Below, piece after piece: positions 35,128 through 44,082 of a DNA stretch of 64,000 bases (the first letter of the stretch is position 1; the number at the start of each line of letters is the position of its first letter). Below the pieces are notes generated by a model that worked only from the letters and a program-made list of their open reading frames with translations, ran no database searches and was not told where the DNA came from. A program made the translations under genes and the position numbers. This DNA comes from an uncultured Eubacteriales bacterium (GTDB taxonomy: Bacteria > Bacillota > Clostridia > Christensenellales > Aristaeellaceae): contig OMZP01000002.1 of the NCBI GenBank assembly GCA_900315585.1, forward strand, positions 1 through 64,000. Reading direction: 5' to 3'.

Positions 35128-35526
35128 ATGGACAAGGTATTTGAGAAGACCCGCGAGCTGGGCCAGGCGTTGCTGGAGTGCGAGACCTACCTGCGCCTGA
35201 AGGAAGCCGAGGACAGGGCCATGGGCAACGCCGAGGCCGCCGCGGCCATGACGGAATATCTGGAAAAGCGCACGGAGCTGCAGGCCATGGTGCAGGGCGA
35301 GAACCCGGACCCCGGCGCGCTGAAGCGCCTGTCCGACGAGATGGACGAGGCCCAGCAGCGCCTTCAGATGATGGACGACATCGTGGCGCTGAACGAGGCC
35401 CGCAACGAGTTCAACGGCCTGATCGGCCAGGTGAACCAGGTGCTGCAGTTCATCGTCACCGGCAACATGGAGGAGCCCGCGGGCGGCTGCACCGGCAGCT
35501 GCGCCACCTGCTCCGGCTGCCATTGA
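35128..35526 (+). CDS. YlbF family regulator with a C-terminal Cys cluster
   Basis: 132 residues: a helical YlbF/YmcA-type domain (VFEKTRELGQALLECETYLRLKEAEDRA-like start, 1-115) and a tail with Cys121, 125, 128 and 131 (CTGSCATCSGC). In Bacillus the YlbF-YmcA-YaaT complex supports Spo0A activation and mRNA processing by RNase Y, and iron-sulfur clusters have been reported for it. The tail could ligate such a cluster. It is 3 bases after miaB, so an operon of RNA-related genes is likely. A ribosome site lies at GGAGGAATAA over the miaB stop. Confidence 0.88.
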   Translation: MDKVFEKTRELGQALLECETYLRLKEAEDRAMGNAEAAAAMTEYLEKRTELQAMVQGENPDPGALKRLSDEMDEAQQRLQMMDDIVALNEARNEFNGLIGQVNQVLQFIVTGNMEEPAGGCTGSCATCSGCH

Positions 35527-35531
35527 AACAA

Positions 35532-35570
35532 TGTGGAATTAGGAATTAGGAATGAGGAATGAGGAATTGA
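35532..35570. repeat. GAATTAGGAAT minirepeat before mutS
   Basis: Tandem GGAATTAGGAATTAGGAATG and GAGGAATGAGGAATTG units, the same family as 4820-4850. A degenerate CCTTCCCC hairpin follows near 35595, and the mutS ribosome site AAGAGAGG begins at 35663. Confidence 0.65.
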
Positions 35571-35679
35571 AGCTGCCTGTATCTTCATTCCTCGCCTTCC
35601 CCTCTGGGAAGGTGAGCGCGGCGAAGCCGAAGCCGCCGACAGTTATAACCCCCGCGAAACACAAGAGAGGTGAATCCCC

Positions 35680-38268
35680 ATGCCCGTGACGCCGATGATG
35701 CAGCAATACCTGAACATCAAGGAGCAGTACCCCGGCACGATACTCTTCTATCGCCTGGGCGACTTCTACGAGATGTTCTTTGACGACGCCAAGCTGGTGT
35801 CCCGCGAGCTGGAGCTGACGCTGACGGGCAAGGACTGCGGCCTCTCCGAGCGCGCGCCCATGTGCGGCGTGCCCTTCCACGCGGTGGACACGTACCTTCA
35901 AAAGCTGATCGAGAAGGGTTACAAGGTGGCCATCTGCGAGCAGATGACGGACCCGGCCACCACCAAGGGGCTGGTGGAGCGGGAGGTCATCCGCGTGGTG
36001 ACCCCCGGCACGGTGATCGAGAGCAACATGCTCCAGGACCGCAAGGCCAACTACATCGCCTCCCTGTGCCTGCGCAAGAACCAGGCGGGCTGCGCCTTTT
36101 GTGACGTGTCCACCGGCGAGTTCTACCTCTATCAGATCGCGGATGTTCGCGCGAGCCTCTCCGACGAGCTGGCCCGGCTGGACCCCAGCGAGATCATCGT
36201 CAACGACCGGCAGGCCCTTTCCGAGTACGAGCCGGAGCGCGCCCAAAAGGCGGAGGTGCTGGACGAGGAGGCCTTCCAGTACGCCGTGGCCGCGAAGGTT
36301 ATGCAGGCCCACTTCTCCAAGAAGGTGGGGGACATGGGCTTCGAGGGGCAGCGGCTGGCCGTCAGCGCGGCGGGAGCCCTGCTGGGCTATTTGACCCAGA
36401 CTCAGAAGAACGCCCTGGGCCACATCCTAACCGCCAAGCCCTATGAGAGCGCCCGCTACATGGCGCTGGACCGGGTGGCCCTGAGGAACCTGGAGCTGGT
36501 GGAGACCGCTCGGGGCAAGACCCGCCGGGGCTCCCTGCTCTGGATCCTGGACAAGACCCGCACCACCATGGGCAGCCGCCTGCTCCGCGCCTGGATCGAG
36601 CGCCCGCTGAAGGAAAAGCCGATGATCGAGCAGCGCCTGGACGCGGTGGAGCAGCTGGTGAATGACCCGATGACCGCCGGGAGCCTGCGGGAGGTGTTCG
36701 ACAGCGTCTACGACGTGGAACGCCTTCTGAGCAAGATCGCCTACGACAGCGTGAACGCCCGGGACTGCCTGGCGATGGTGGCGACGCTTGAGACCATTCC
36801 GCTGATCAAGGACTACGCGAGCCGCCTCACCGCGCCGCTGATCTTGCAGACCCTGGACATGCTGGACCCGATGACGGAGCTGACCAACACGTTGCGCCGC
36901 GCCATATCGCCGGACGCGCCCATCTCCGTGCGGGACGGCGGCATGATCGCCCAGGGCTATAATGATGAGCTGGACGAGCTTCGTCAGATCGGCAGCCACG
37001 GCAAGGAGTATCTGACGGGCCTGGAAGCCCGGGAGCGGGAGCGCACCGGCATCAAGACGCTGAAGGTGGGCTACAACCGGGTCTTCGGCTATTACATCGA
37101 GGTCACCAAGTCCTTTTACGACCAGGTGCCCTACGACTACGTGCGCAAGCAGACTCTGGCCAACGCCGAGCGGTTCATCACCGACGAGCTCAAGACGCTG
37201 GAAAGCAAGATCCTGGGCGCGGAGGAGAACGCCATGCGCCTGGAATACCAGCTTTTCTGCGAGCTGCGGGAGCTTTTGAAGGAAAACCTGACCCGGCTGC
37301 AGGGCACGGTCACCGGCCTCAAGACCATGGACGCGCTGCTGTCCCTGGCCGCCGCGGCCTCGGAATACGGCTACGTGCGCCCGGCCATCAACGACGAGGG
37401 CCGCTATCACATCGAGAACGGCCGCCATCCGGTGGTGGAAGAATCCATCGGCCGGGAGCGGTTCGTGCCCAACGACACGGACCTGACCGAGAGCGAGCGC
37501 GTGATGATCATCACCGGCCCGAACATGGCGGGCAAGTCCACCTACATGCGCCAGGTGGCATTGATCGTGCTGATGGCCCACATGGGCTCCTTCGTTCCCG
37601 CCACGGCGGCGGACATCGCCATCACCGACCGCATCTTCACCCGCATCGGCGCTTCTGACGACCTCTACGGCGGCCAGTCCACCTTCATGGTGGAGATGAG
37701 CGAAATGGCCACCATCCTGAAATTCGCCACGCCCCGAAGCCTGTTGATCCTGGACGAGGTGGGGCGCGGCACCTCCACCTTCGACGGTCTGTCCATCGCC
37801 TGGGCGGCGGTGGAGTACATCGCCGGGGAGAAGTGCGGCGCACGGACGCTGTTCGCCACCCACTACCACGAGCTGTCCGAACTGGAGGGCCAGTTGCCCG
37901 GCGTGGTGAACTTCCGCATCACCGCCAAGGAGCAGGGGGAGGACGTGATCTTCCTGCGCAAGATCGTCCGCGGCGGCGCGGACCGCAGCTACGGCGTGTC
38001 CGTGGCGCGGCTGGCGGGGCTGCCGAAGTCGCTGATCGCCCGGGCGCGGCAGATCATGGCGCGGCTGGAGGTGGACGACGAGGAGCGGGGAAACCTGGGC
38101 AAGAACATCCTGGACGAACACAAGACCAAGGACCGCCAGGTGGGGCTTCTGGACTTCAAGCCCATGGAGCTGGCTCAGGAGATCGCCCAGCTGGACGTGG
38201 TGAGCATGACGCCCATCGACGCGCTGAACAAGCTGTTTGAATTGAACGAGAAGGCCAAGAGGATATAG
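35680..38268 (+). CDS. mutS: DNA mismatch repair protein MutS
   Basis: Recognises mismatches and small loops and recruits MutL. The 862 residues include the N-terminal mismatch-binding motif GDFYEMFFDDA, with the Phe and Glu that contact the mismatch, the ATPase Walker A GPNMAGKSTYMRQ, Walker B LLILDEVGRGTSTFDG, and the C-terminal helix-turn-helix (PIDALNKLFEL). AGAGAGG lies before the ATG. mutL follows after a 68-base spacer containing two repeats, giving the classic mutSL arrangement. Confidence 0.97.
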   Translation: MPVTPMMQQYLNIKEQYPGTILFYRLGDFYEMFFDDAKLVSRELELTLTGKDCGLSERAPMCGVPFHAVDTYLQKLIEKGYKVAICEQMTDPATTKGLVEREVIRVVTPGTVIESNMLQDRKANYIASLCLRKNQAGCAFCDVSTGEFYLYQIADVRASLSDELARLDPSEIIVNDRQALSEYEPERAQKAEVLDEEAFQYAVAAKVMQAHFSKKVGDMGFEGQRLAVSAAGALLGYLTQTQKNALGHILTAKPYESARYMALDRVALRNLELVETARGKTRRGSLLWILDKTRTTMGSRLLRAWIERPLKEKPMIEQRLDAVEQLVNDPMTAGSLREVFDSVYDVERLLSKIAYDSVNARDCLAMVATLETIPLIKDYASRLTAPLILQTLDMLDPMTELTNTLRRAISPDAPISVRDGGMIAQGYNDELDELRQIGSHGKEYLTGLEARERERTGIKTLKVGYNRVFGYYIEVTKSFYDQVPYDYVRKQTLANAERFITDELKTLESKILGAEENAMRLEYQLFCELRELLKENLTRLQGTVTGLKTMDALLSLAAAASEYGYVRPAINDEGRYHIENGRHPVVEESIGRERFVPNDTDLTESERVMIITGPNMAGKSTYMRQVALIVLMAHMGSFVPATAADIAITDRIFTRIGASDDLYGGQSTFMVEMSEMATILKFATPRSLLILDEVGRGTSTFDGLSIAWAAVEYIAGEKCGARTLFATHYHELSELEGQLPGVVNFRITAKEQGEDVIFLRKIVRGGADRSYGVSVARLAGLPKSLIARARQIMARLEVDDEERGNLGKNILDEHKTKDRQVGLLDFKPMELAQEIAQLDVVSMTPIDALNKLFELNEKAKRI

Positions 38269-38319
38269 GCAATAGGGAACAGGCAATAGGAAGTGTAGGG
38301 GCGGCGTTGCGCCGCCCGC
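38267..38319. repeat. GGCAATAG minirepeat plus family B hairpin between mutS and mutL
   Basis: AGGCAATAGGGAACAGGCAA at 38267 begins inside the mutS stop codon. At 38295-38319 GTAGGGGCGGCG pairs with CGCCGCCCGC. Both lie inside an operon, so they do not block its transcription. Confidence 0.7.
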
Positions 38320-38336
38320 TCAAATGGAGGTAGACC

Positions 38337-40355
38337 ATGCCCATTCGCATACTGGACGCCGCCACCGTCGGGCGGATCGCCGCCGGCGAGGTGGTGGAGC
38401 GCCCCAGTTCCGTGGTGAAGGAGCTGATGGAGAACGCCATCGACGCCGGGGCCACGGCCATCACCGTGGAGATCAAGGGCGGCGGCATCGAATACATGCG
38501 CGTGACGGACAACGGCTGCGGCATCGAGCCGAACCAGGTGCGCCTGGCCTTTGAAAACCACGCCACCAGCAAGCTGCAGACTGCCGAACAGCTGGACGAC
38601 ATCCGCACGCTGGGCTTCCGCGGCGAGGCGCTGCCCTCCATCGCCTCCGTCTCCCACGTGGAGATGACCACCCGTGCCCGCGGCGCGGACACCGGCGTGA
38701 AGCTGAACATCGACGGCGGCGCGGACCTGCGCGTGAAGGAGACCGGCTGCCCGGAGGGCACCACCTTCGTGATGAAGGACCTGTTCTACAACATCCCCGT
38801 GCGGCAGGCGTTTTTGAAGAAGCCCGCCTATGAGGGCGGCCTCGTGGGCGATGTCGTGGCGCGGATGATCCTGGGAAACCCCGGCGTGGCCGTGCGCTAC
38901 ATCAACGGCGGCGCAAACGTCTACCACAGCTTCGGCGACGGCAAGCTGCGCCATGCGGTGTTCGCCGTATACGGCAAGGCCACCGCCGAGCAGATGGTGG
39001 AGGTGGACGCCTCCGAGGGCGGCACCCGCATCTGGGGCCTCATCGGCGTGGGCGAGCTGGCCAAGTCCACCCGCGCCCACCAGGCGTTCTTCATCAACGG
39101 ACGGGCCGTGCGCTGTCCGATGCTGTCCCGGGCTCTGGAGGAGGTCTGCCGCAGCCGCGTGACCATCGGCATGTATCCGATGTGCGCGCTGAATCTGGTG
39201 ATCCCGCCCACCAGCGTGAACGTCAACGTGCACCCGAACAAGCTGGAGGTGCGCTTCAAGGACGAGATCACCATGCGCACCGCCTGCGAACGGCTGCTGA
39301 ACACAGCCTTTGAGGGGGAACACGTGCTCCAGCTGGGGTCGGAGCGCCCGGTGAACAAGTCCATCGAGCGCGTGGCCACCGTGCGGGAGATCGTGCCGAC
39401 GCCGGTGACGCCGGATGCCGCGCCGGTTTCTGAAAAGACAGAGCCGGTCAAGCCCTCTGTCGAATCGGCTGAACCTGTAAGCCAGCCCATACAGACGGTC
39501 AACGGCGCCGTGCCAAAACCCGTGGAGCCGGTCCATCCGACGGTCGCCAATCGTCCCGCGGAGCCGGTGCCGGTGAAGCGGGAAAAGCCCGTGCAGCTGG
39601 ACGTGTTCCAGAAGGTCATGCGACAGGAGCTGGAGAAGCTGGGCAGCGCCACCGGGAGCGCACTGCGGGAGGATCGGCTGTCGGAGATTCGGATTCCCAG
39701 CAGCAAACAAACCGACGTCGGTACCGTACAGACCGAGGCCGCAAACAATCCGGAACCGACGCCGGTCGAAAATACGTTCGACAAGCCCCTGTATCGGGTC
39801 ATCGGCGTGGTGCTCAAGACGTATATCCTCATCGAGGCGGACGATTCGCTGGTGATGATCGACCAGCACGCCGCCCACGAGCGCCTGAACTACGAAAAGT
39901 TCATGGCCCAGCTGGAGGCGGGCAGGGGCTCCCAGCAGCTGCTCACGCCGCTGGTGCTGCGGGTCACATCCCGGGAAATGGCGCTGATCCAGGAGAACAT
40001 GGAGGTATTGAAGGATTCCGGTTACGACGTGGAGCCCTTTGGGGAGTTGGACATCCAGGTGCGCGCCGTGCCGTTCATACTGGGCCGGGCGGATTTGAAG
40101 CCCGCCTTCATGGACACCATCAACGCGCTGTACCGGCTGCGCAACGCCACCATCGATCTGCGCCGGGCGGAGGTGGCCCAGATGTCCTGCAAGGCCGCCG
40201 TCAAGGGCGGGGACCCGCTGAGCGAGGGGGAGATCGAATCCCTGATCCGCCAGCTGCTCACCACCGGCGCGCCGCCGACCTGCCCCCACGGGCGGCCCGT
40301 GATGAAGGTCATCTCCCGGCGCGAGCTTGAGAAGATGTTCAAGCGGATACAGTGA
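38337..40355 (+). CDS. mutL: DNA mismatch repair protein MutL
   Basis: Matchmaker and nicking endonuclease of mismatch repair. The GHKL ATPase domain has MENAIDAGAT, DNGCGI and GFRGEALPS. A Pro/Val-rich linker spans about 340-480 (repeated EPVKP/EPVPV wording). The C-terminal domain contains the metal endonuclease motif DQHAAHERLNYE (509-520) and CPHGRPVMK, so it should be a strand-nicking MutL. GGAGG precedes the ATG. The linker contains the dispersed palindrome at 39709. At 672 residues it is slightly long owing to the linker. Confidence 0.97.
   Translation: MPIRILDAATVGRIAAGEVVERPSSVVKELMENAIDAGATAITVEIKGGGIEYMRVTDNGCGIEPNQVRLAFENHATSKLQTAEQLDDIRTLGFRGEALPSIASVSHVEMTTRARGADTGVKLNIDGGADLRVKETGCPEGTTFVMKDLFYNIPVRQAFLKKPAYEGGLVGDVVARMILGNPGVAVRYINGGANVYHSFGDGKLRHAVFAVYGKATAEQMVEVDASEGGTRIWGLIGVGELAKSTRAHQAFFINGRAVRCPMLSRALEEVCRSRVTIGMYPMCALNLVIPPTSVNVNVHPNKLEVRFKDEITMRTACERLLNTAFEGEHVLQLGSERPVNKSIERVATVREIVPTPVTPDAAPVSEKTEPVKPSVESAEPVSQPIQTVNGAVPKPVEPVHPTVANRPAEPVPVKREKPVQLDVFQKVMRQELEKLGSATGSALREDRLSEIRIPSSKQTDVGTVQTEAANNPEPTPVENTFDKPLYRVIGVVLKTYILIEADDSLVMIDQHAAHERLNYEKFMAQLEAGRGSQQLLTPLVLRVTSREMALIQENMEVLKDSGYDVEPFGELDIQVRAVPFILGRADLKPAFMDTINALYRLRNATIDLRRAEVAQMSCKAAVKGGDPLSEGEIESLIRQLLTTGAPPTCPHGRPVMKVISRRELEKMFKRIQ
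39709..39723. repeat. dispersed palindrome copy in the mutL linker
   Basis: AAACCGACGTCGGTA, identical to 24401-24415, codes about residues 458-463 (KQTDVG). It is followed by TACAGACCGAGG, which resembles the sequence after the methyltransferase copy. Confidence 0.75.
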
Positions 40356-41302
40356 TGGAGCGCGATAACAAGCCCATCCTGCCGGTGATCGCCGGCCCGA
40401 CGGCCTCCGGCAAGACCGCCTGCGCCGTGGCGCTGTGCCGATTGATCGGCGGGGAAGTCGTCTCGGCGGACTCCATGCAGATCTATTCCGGCATGGGCGT
40501 GCTCACGGCCATGCCCACGGAAGAAGAGCGCGGCGACGTGCCGCACCACATGATCGGCTGCGTCGATCCTGGCGAGAAGTACACCGCCGACGCCTACCGG
40601 GAGGCCGCCAAGGCCTGCATCCGGGACGTGATCGAACGGGGCAGGACGCCGGTGCTCTGCGGCGGCACGGGGCTGTATATCGACGCCGTGACCCGCCCCA
40701 TGAGCTTCTCCCATAAGAGCGACGAAGCCCTGCACGCGGAGCTTCTGGCCATGGCGGAGGAGCCGGGCGGAAAAGGGCGACTGCACGCAATGCTGGAGGC
40801 CGTGGACCCGGAATCGGCCAAGCGGCTCCACGAAAACGATGTGCGCCGGGTGTCGCGGGCCATCGAAATCTACCGGCTCACCGGCATTACCCAGACCGAG
40901 CACACCCGTCGGGACAGGCTTCGCCAGGGGGATTTCCGGGAAATCATATTCGGTTTGGACTGGCCCCGGGAGGCACTGTATCAGCGCATCGACGCGCGGG
41001 TGGACGCCATGCTGGAAGCTGGCCTTGTGGACGAGGTGCGCGCCCTGATGGCCGACGAGCGCCGCCACCCGACGGCCATGCAGGCCATCGGCTACAAGGA
41101 GATCGCCAAGGCCCTGCGGGGCGAGGCCTCCATGGAGAAGGCGGTGTACTGGACGAAGCAGGCAAGCCGAAACCTGGCCAAGCGGCAGCTGACCTGGTTC
41201 CGGCGGGACGAGCGCGTGATCTGGTTGAAGGCGGAGGGGGAAAGCCCCGAAGCCCTGGTAAACAGGATGAAGGATAGGATCGATGAACGGTTCAAGGCGT
41301 AA
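40355..41302 (+). CDS. miaA: tRNA dimethylallyltransferase
   Basis: Transfers the dimethylallyl group to A37 of tRNAs, providing the substrate of MiaB. The 315 residues start MERDNKPILPVIAGPTASGKT (P-loop GPTASGKT), followed by GGEVVSADSMQIYSGM with the catalytic Asp and substrate contacts, GGTGLYIDAVT, and AIGYKEI near the C-terminus. The ATG at 40355 overlaps the mutL stop (TGATG), giving the mutS-mutL-miaA order common in Firmicutes. Confidence 0.96.
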   Translation: MERDNKPILPVIAGPTASGKTACAVALCRLIGGEVVSADSMQIYSGMGVLTAMPTEEERGDVPHHMIGCVDPGEKYTADAYREAAKACIRDVIERGRTPVLCGGTGLYIDAVTRPMSFSHKSDEALHAELLAMAEEPGGKGRLHAMLEAVDPESAKRLHENDVRRVSRAIEIYRLTGITQTEHTRRDRLRQGDFREIIFGLDWPREALYQRIDARVDAMLEAGLVDEVRALMADERRHPTAMQAIGYKEIAKALRGEASMEKAVYWTKQASRNLAKRQLTWFRRDERVIWLKAEGESPEALVNRMKDRIDERFKA

Positions 41303-42233
41303 GTGGAAGCGGAGCGTTGCCACGCTATTTTTTGTGCTTGCAGTCGCTCTAACAGGCTGTCAAAGGCTCGTAGAGCCGGAAAAACAGTCTATTTCCGTCT
41401 ATGTGACCTTCTGGCCGGTCTACGCGCTGACGGACGCGGTCATGGCGGAGGTGCCGGACGCGACGCTCAGGCTGCTCGTCCAGCCCCAGGACGGATGTCT
41501 GCGGAATTACCAACTCTCCGACTGGGACACGGCGCTGCTGTCCAGAAGCGCGGATGCGGTTATCCTGGGCGGGCGAGGCCTGGAGAGCTTCGAGAGCACG
41601 ATGTTTGGCTGGGGCGACAGCGGCCCGGCGGTCACGGCGGTGCTCTACAATCTGGAGTTATACAACCAGGAAGACCATGCGGACGGCGAGACGGAATCCC
41701 ATCTGAGGGGCGCGAACCCGCACCTGTACCTGTCCCTGGACGGAGCTCAGCACATGATCGAGAGCATTGCCGCGTCGATGCAGTCCCTGGACCCGAAATA
41801 CGCCGAAAAGTACGTCGAAAACACCCAAAAAGCCGTGGAACGACTGGATGCGCAGCTTTCCGAAAGCCGGAAATTGCTCGCGAAATGGGCCGGTCAGAGC
41901 GTCATATTGATGAACGAGACGCTGATCTATCCGGCCTTGGACTACGGCCTGAACGTGGCCGAGTGGATCGACCGAGAAAGCGGCGACAACCTGGTGGACA
42001 GCGAGCTGACGGCCTGCCTGGAGCGCCTGAAGGCGGCGGATGCGCGGGTCATACTGATCGAAAAGCAGGCCCCGCGGCGGCTCGTGGAGGCGCTGGAGGG
42101 CGCGGGCTACGCCGTGGCCAGGCTGGACGTGTTGTCCGACCACGGCGAAAGCGCCGATTTTAACGACTATTTGAGCATACAGAGCGCCAACGCGCGGGCC
42201 ATCGCGCGGGCCTTTGGGGAGGCTGAGGGTTGA
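41283..42233 (+). CDS. ZnuA-like metal-binding lipoprotein with altered ligands
   Basis: A 316-residue lipoprotein (lipobox LTGC, Cys at about 26) related to the cluster A-I solute-binding proteins for Zn2+ or Mn2+. The fold markers are ISVYVTFWPVYALTDAV, ADAVILGG and NPHLYLS, with one conserved His. The first ligand His, expected near QLSDWD, is replaced (CLRNYQLS), and the third is not obvious. A His/Asp/Glu loop (EDHADGETESH) remains. No ABC permease or ATPase gene is adjacent. It overlaps the miaA end by 20 bases and has AAGGATAGG before the ATG. The substrate is uncertain. Confidence 0.78.
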   Translation: MNGSRRKWKRSVATLFFVLAVALTGCQRLVEPEKQSISVYVTFWPVYALTDAVMAEVPDATLRLLVQPQDGCLRNYQLSDWDTALLSRSADAVILGGRGLESFESTMFGWGDSGPAVTAVLYNLELYNQEDHADGETESHLRGANPHLYLSLDGAQHMIESIAASMQSLDPKYAEKYVENTQKAVERLDAQLSESRKLLAKWAGQSVILMNETLIYPALDYGLNVAEWIDRESGDNLVDSELTACLERLKAADARVILIEKQAPRRLVEALEGAGYAVARLDVLSDHGESADFNDYLSIQSANARAIARAFGEAEG

Positions 42234-42676
42234 AACAGGTCATCATCTACACCGACGGCGCCTGCTCCGGCAATCCAGGCCCCGGCGGCTGGGGCGCGAT
42301 ACTGATGTATAAGGATAAGAAGCTGGAGATCTCCGGCTATGAGGCCCACACCACCAACAACCGCATGGAGCTGATGGCGCCGATCCAGGCGCTTTCCAGG
42401 CTCAAGGAGCCCTGCGAGGTGGCGGTGTATTCCGACAGCGCCTACCTGGTGAACGCCTTCAAAAAGGGTTGGCTGGAAAACTGGCAGCGCCGAAATTGGA
42501 TCAAGAGCGACAAAAAACCCGTGGAAAACCAGGATTTGTGGCAGGAAATCCTGAAATTCACGGGCATTCACAGCATTGAGTGGCACAAGGTGAAGGGCCA
42601 CGCGGACAACCCCTACAACAACCGGTGTGACGAATTGGCCACCGGCGAGATCAAGCAGCATAGAATACAGCTATAG
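42230..42676 (+). CDS. rnhA: ribonuclease HI
   Basis: Degrades RNA in RNA-DNA hybrids. The 148 residues carry the full catalytic set: Asp9 in YTDGACSGNPGPGGWG, Glu47 in NNRMELMA, Asp69 in VYSDSAY and the C-terminal Asp in NRCDELA. KGHADNPYN holds the conserved His. The start is TTG overlapping the previous stop (TTGA), with GGGGAGG upstream, so it is coupled to the lipoprotein gene and is the end of the long plus-strand operon. Confidence 0.96.
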   Translation: MKQVIIYTDGACSGNPGPGGWGAILMYKDKKLEISGYEAHTTNNRMELMAPIQALSRLKEPCEVAVYSDSAYLVNAFKKGWLENWQRRNWIKSDKKPVENQDLWQEILKFTGIHSIEWHKVKGHADNPYNNRCDELATGEIKQHRIQL

Positions 42677-42700
42677 TATTATTCTCAAATAAGAAACAGA

Positions 42701-42768
42701 AAAGATCCTTCGCTCCGCTCAGGATGACAAGTACGGCGCTGCCATCCTGAGTGTAGCGAAAAATCTTT
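42701..42768. repeat. palindromic repeat, family A copy 2 (degenerate)
   Basis: The left arm (42701-42728, AAAGATCCTTCGCTCCGCTC) pairs imperfectly with 42741-42768. It separates the convergent rnhA and recombinase genes and may act as a terminator hairpin. Confidence 0.75.
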
Positions 42769-42785
42769 GCTGATGTGATTGGCTT

Positions 42786-43856
42786 CTATTCCTGATCGCT
42801 TTCTTCCTCCGGATCGGTGCGCAGGTGCACCTTCCGGGCGGCCATGCGGCGGCGATCGTCGGACATGGCGGCGTAGTGCCGCCGGGTGGTGTTCACGTCG
42901 CTGTGGCCCAGCACGTCGGCCACCAGGTAGATGTCGCCGGTCTCGTGGTAGAGGTTCGTGCCGAAGGTGCTGCGCAGCTTGTGGGGGCTTAGATGCTTTT
43001 TCAGCGGCGCGGCCAGGGAGGCGTATTTCTTCACCATCAGCTGCACTGCGCGCACCGAGATGCGCTTGTTTTGCAGCGACAGGAACAGCGCGTCCTCGTG
43101 GCCGGGCTGGGGCGTGATCTCCTTGCGCAGCTTCAGATAGTCCTTCAATACCTGGGCGACCTCGTCCGGGAAGTAGAGGATGGCCTGGCTGCCGCCCTTG
43201 CGGGTGACCAGGAAGCCGTTGATGGAGAAGTCCAGATCGTCGATGTTGATGCCCACCAGCTCGCTCACGCGGATGCCGGTGCCCAAAAACAGCGTCAGAA
43301 TGGCCAGATCGCGCTTCCTCGTGTGGTCGTTGTATTTTTTTTGGCGCTCGGAGAGCATGTCGCCGGACTCCACCAGGTCCAGCATGTGGGCCACCTCGTC
43401 GATCTCCAGGCGGATGATCGGCTTGTTGTGGCGCTTCGGCATGTCCACCAGAGCCGCAGGATCGGACTCAATATAGCCATTTTTATACAGAAATTTGTAA
43501 AAACTGCGTAAAGATGACAATTTTCGCATTTTGCCCAGGTCCTGGTTGGAAAACTCAACGTCGTTCTTGATGTAGAGTCCCAGGAAGTCCAGATACATGT
43601 AGATGTCCCGGGAGGAGACCCTGGAAAGGTCCTGAACGTCCAGAGACTGGATCGTTTTGTCCGCGAATTTGGGAAGCTCGCTGACCAGGAATCCGAAGAA
43701 CAGCTTCAAATCGGAAACGTAGGCGTAACGGGTCAACGGCTGGGTCGTGGAGTCGATGGCGTTGATAAAATCGAAGCAGACGTCAGGAAGCTCGCGCAGC
43801 GCGGCGCGGGTCAACATTTGAAGCTCCTTGGCGCGTTCTTCGGCATAGGTGGGCAT
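42786..43856 (-). CDS. Xer-like tyrosine recombinase
   Basis: Site-specific recombinase of 356 residues. The N-terminal SAM-like DNA-binding domain (about 35-145) contains LTRYAYVSDLKLFFGFL. The catalytic domain has the Arg of LFLGTGIRVSEL, Lys of TRKGGSQ, HKLRSTFG, LGHSDVNTTRRHYA with the second His/Trp-box position and the nucleophile Tyr. All six active-site residues appear present. It is XerC/XerD-like in length. GGAGG precedes the ATG at 43856. It could be the chromosomal dimer-resolution enzyme or a dedicated recombinase; the nested inverted repeat in its leader argues for checking the latter. Confidence 0.93.
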   Translation of the reverse strand: MPTYAEERAKELQMLTRAALRELPDVCFDFINAIDSTTQPLTRYAYVSDLKLFFGFLVSELPKFADKTIQSLDVQDLSRVSSRDIYMYLDFLGLYIKNDVEFSNQDLGKMRKLSSLRSFYKFLYKNGYIESDPAALVDMPKRHNKPIIRLEIDEVAHMLDLVESGDMLSERQKKYNDHTRKRDLAILTLFLGTGIRVSELVGINIDDLDFSINGFLVTRKGGSQAILYFPDEVAQVLKDYLKLRKEITPQPGHEDALFLSLQNKRISVRAVQLMVKKYASLAAPLKKHLSPHKLRSTFGTNLYHETGDIYLVADVLGHSDVNTTRRHYAAMSDDRRRMAARKVHLRTDPEEESDQE

Positions 43857-43919
43857 GACTGGGCAAACCTCCGATGGTTTATGAATTGAACATAGCTTTC
43901 GCGGGATAGAAAATAATAG

Positions 43920-43961
43920 TTGTACACAGTCTCTGCGGAATGGATATAATCGATGTGTACA
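43920..43961. promoter_or_regulatory. TGTACAC inverted pair with a -10-like box in the recombinase leader
   Basis: TGTACAC (43921-43927) and GTGTACA (43955-43961) flank TATAAT (43945-43950). These could be operator half-sites. No gene is read rightward from here, so the plus-strand -10 may be fortuitous. Confidence 0.35.
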
Positions 43962-44082
43962 GCTTTTGCGAAATAGATATGCCCGGCGTTTTCGGTCGAC
44001 ATAGCATCTTATGAAGATATCCTATTCATAATTCTCTTATTTTGGGCATATCTTTTCGCAAAAGCTGTCTTTTGCGCAGAGA
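43930..44082. repeat. nested long inverted repeat upstream of the recombinase gene
   Basis: The inner arms are 43959-43984 (ACAGCTTTTGCGAAATAGAT, then ATGCCC) and 44044-44068. They match over 25 bases with one single-base indel. A further outer pair is TCTCTGCG (43930-43937) with CGCAGAGA (44075-44082). The 59-base AT-rich core between the inner arms carries no gene. The element lies in the leader of the recombinase gene. Confidence 0.8.
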
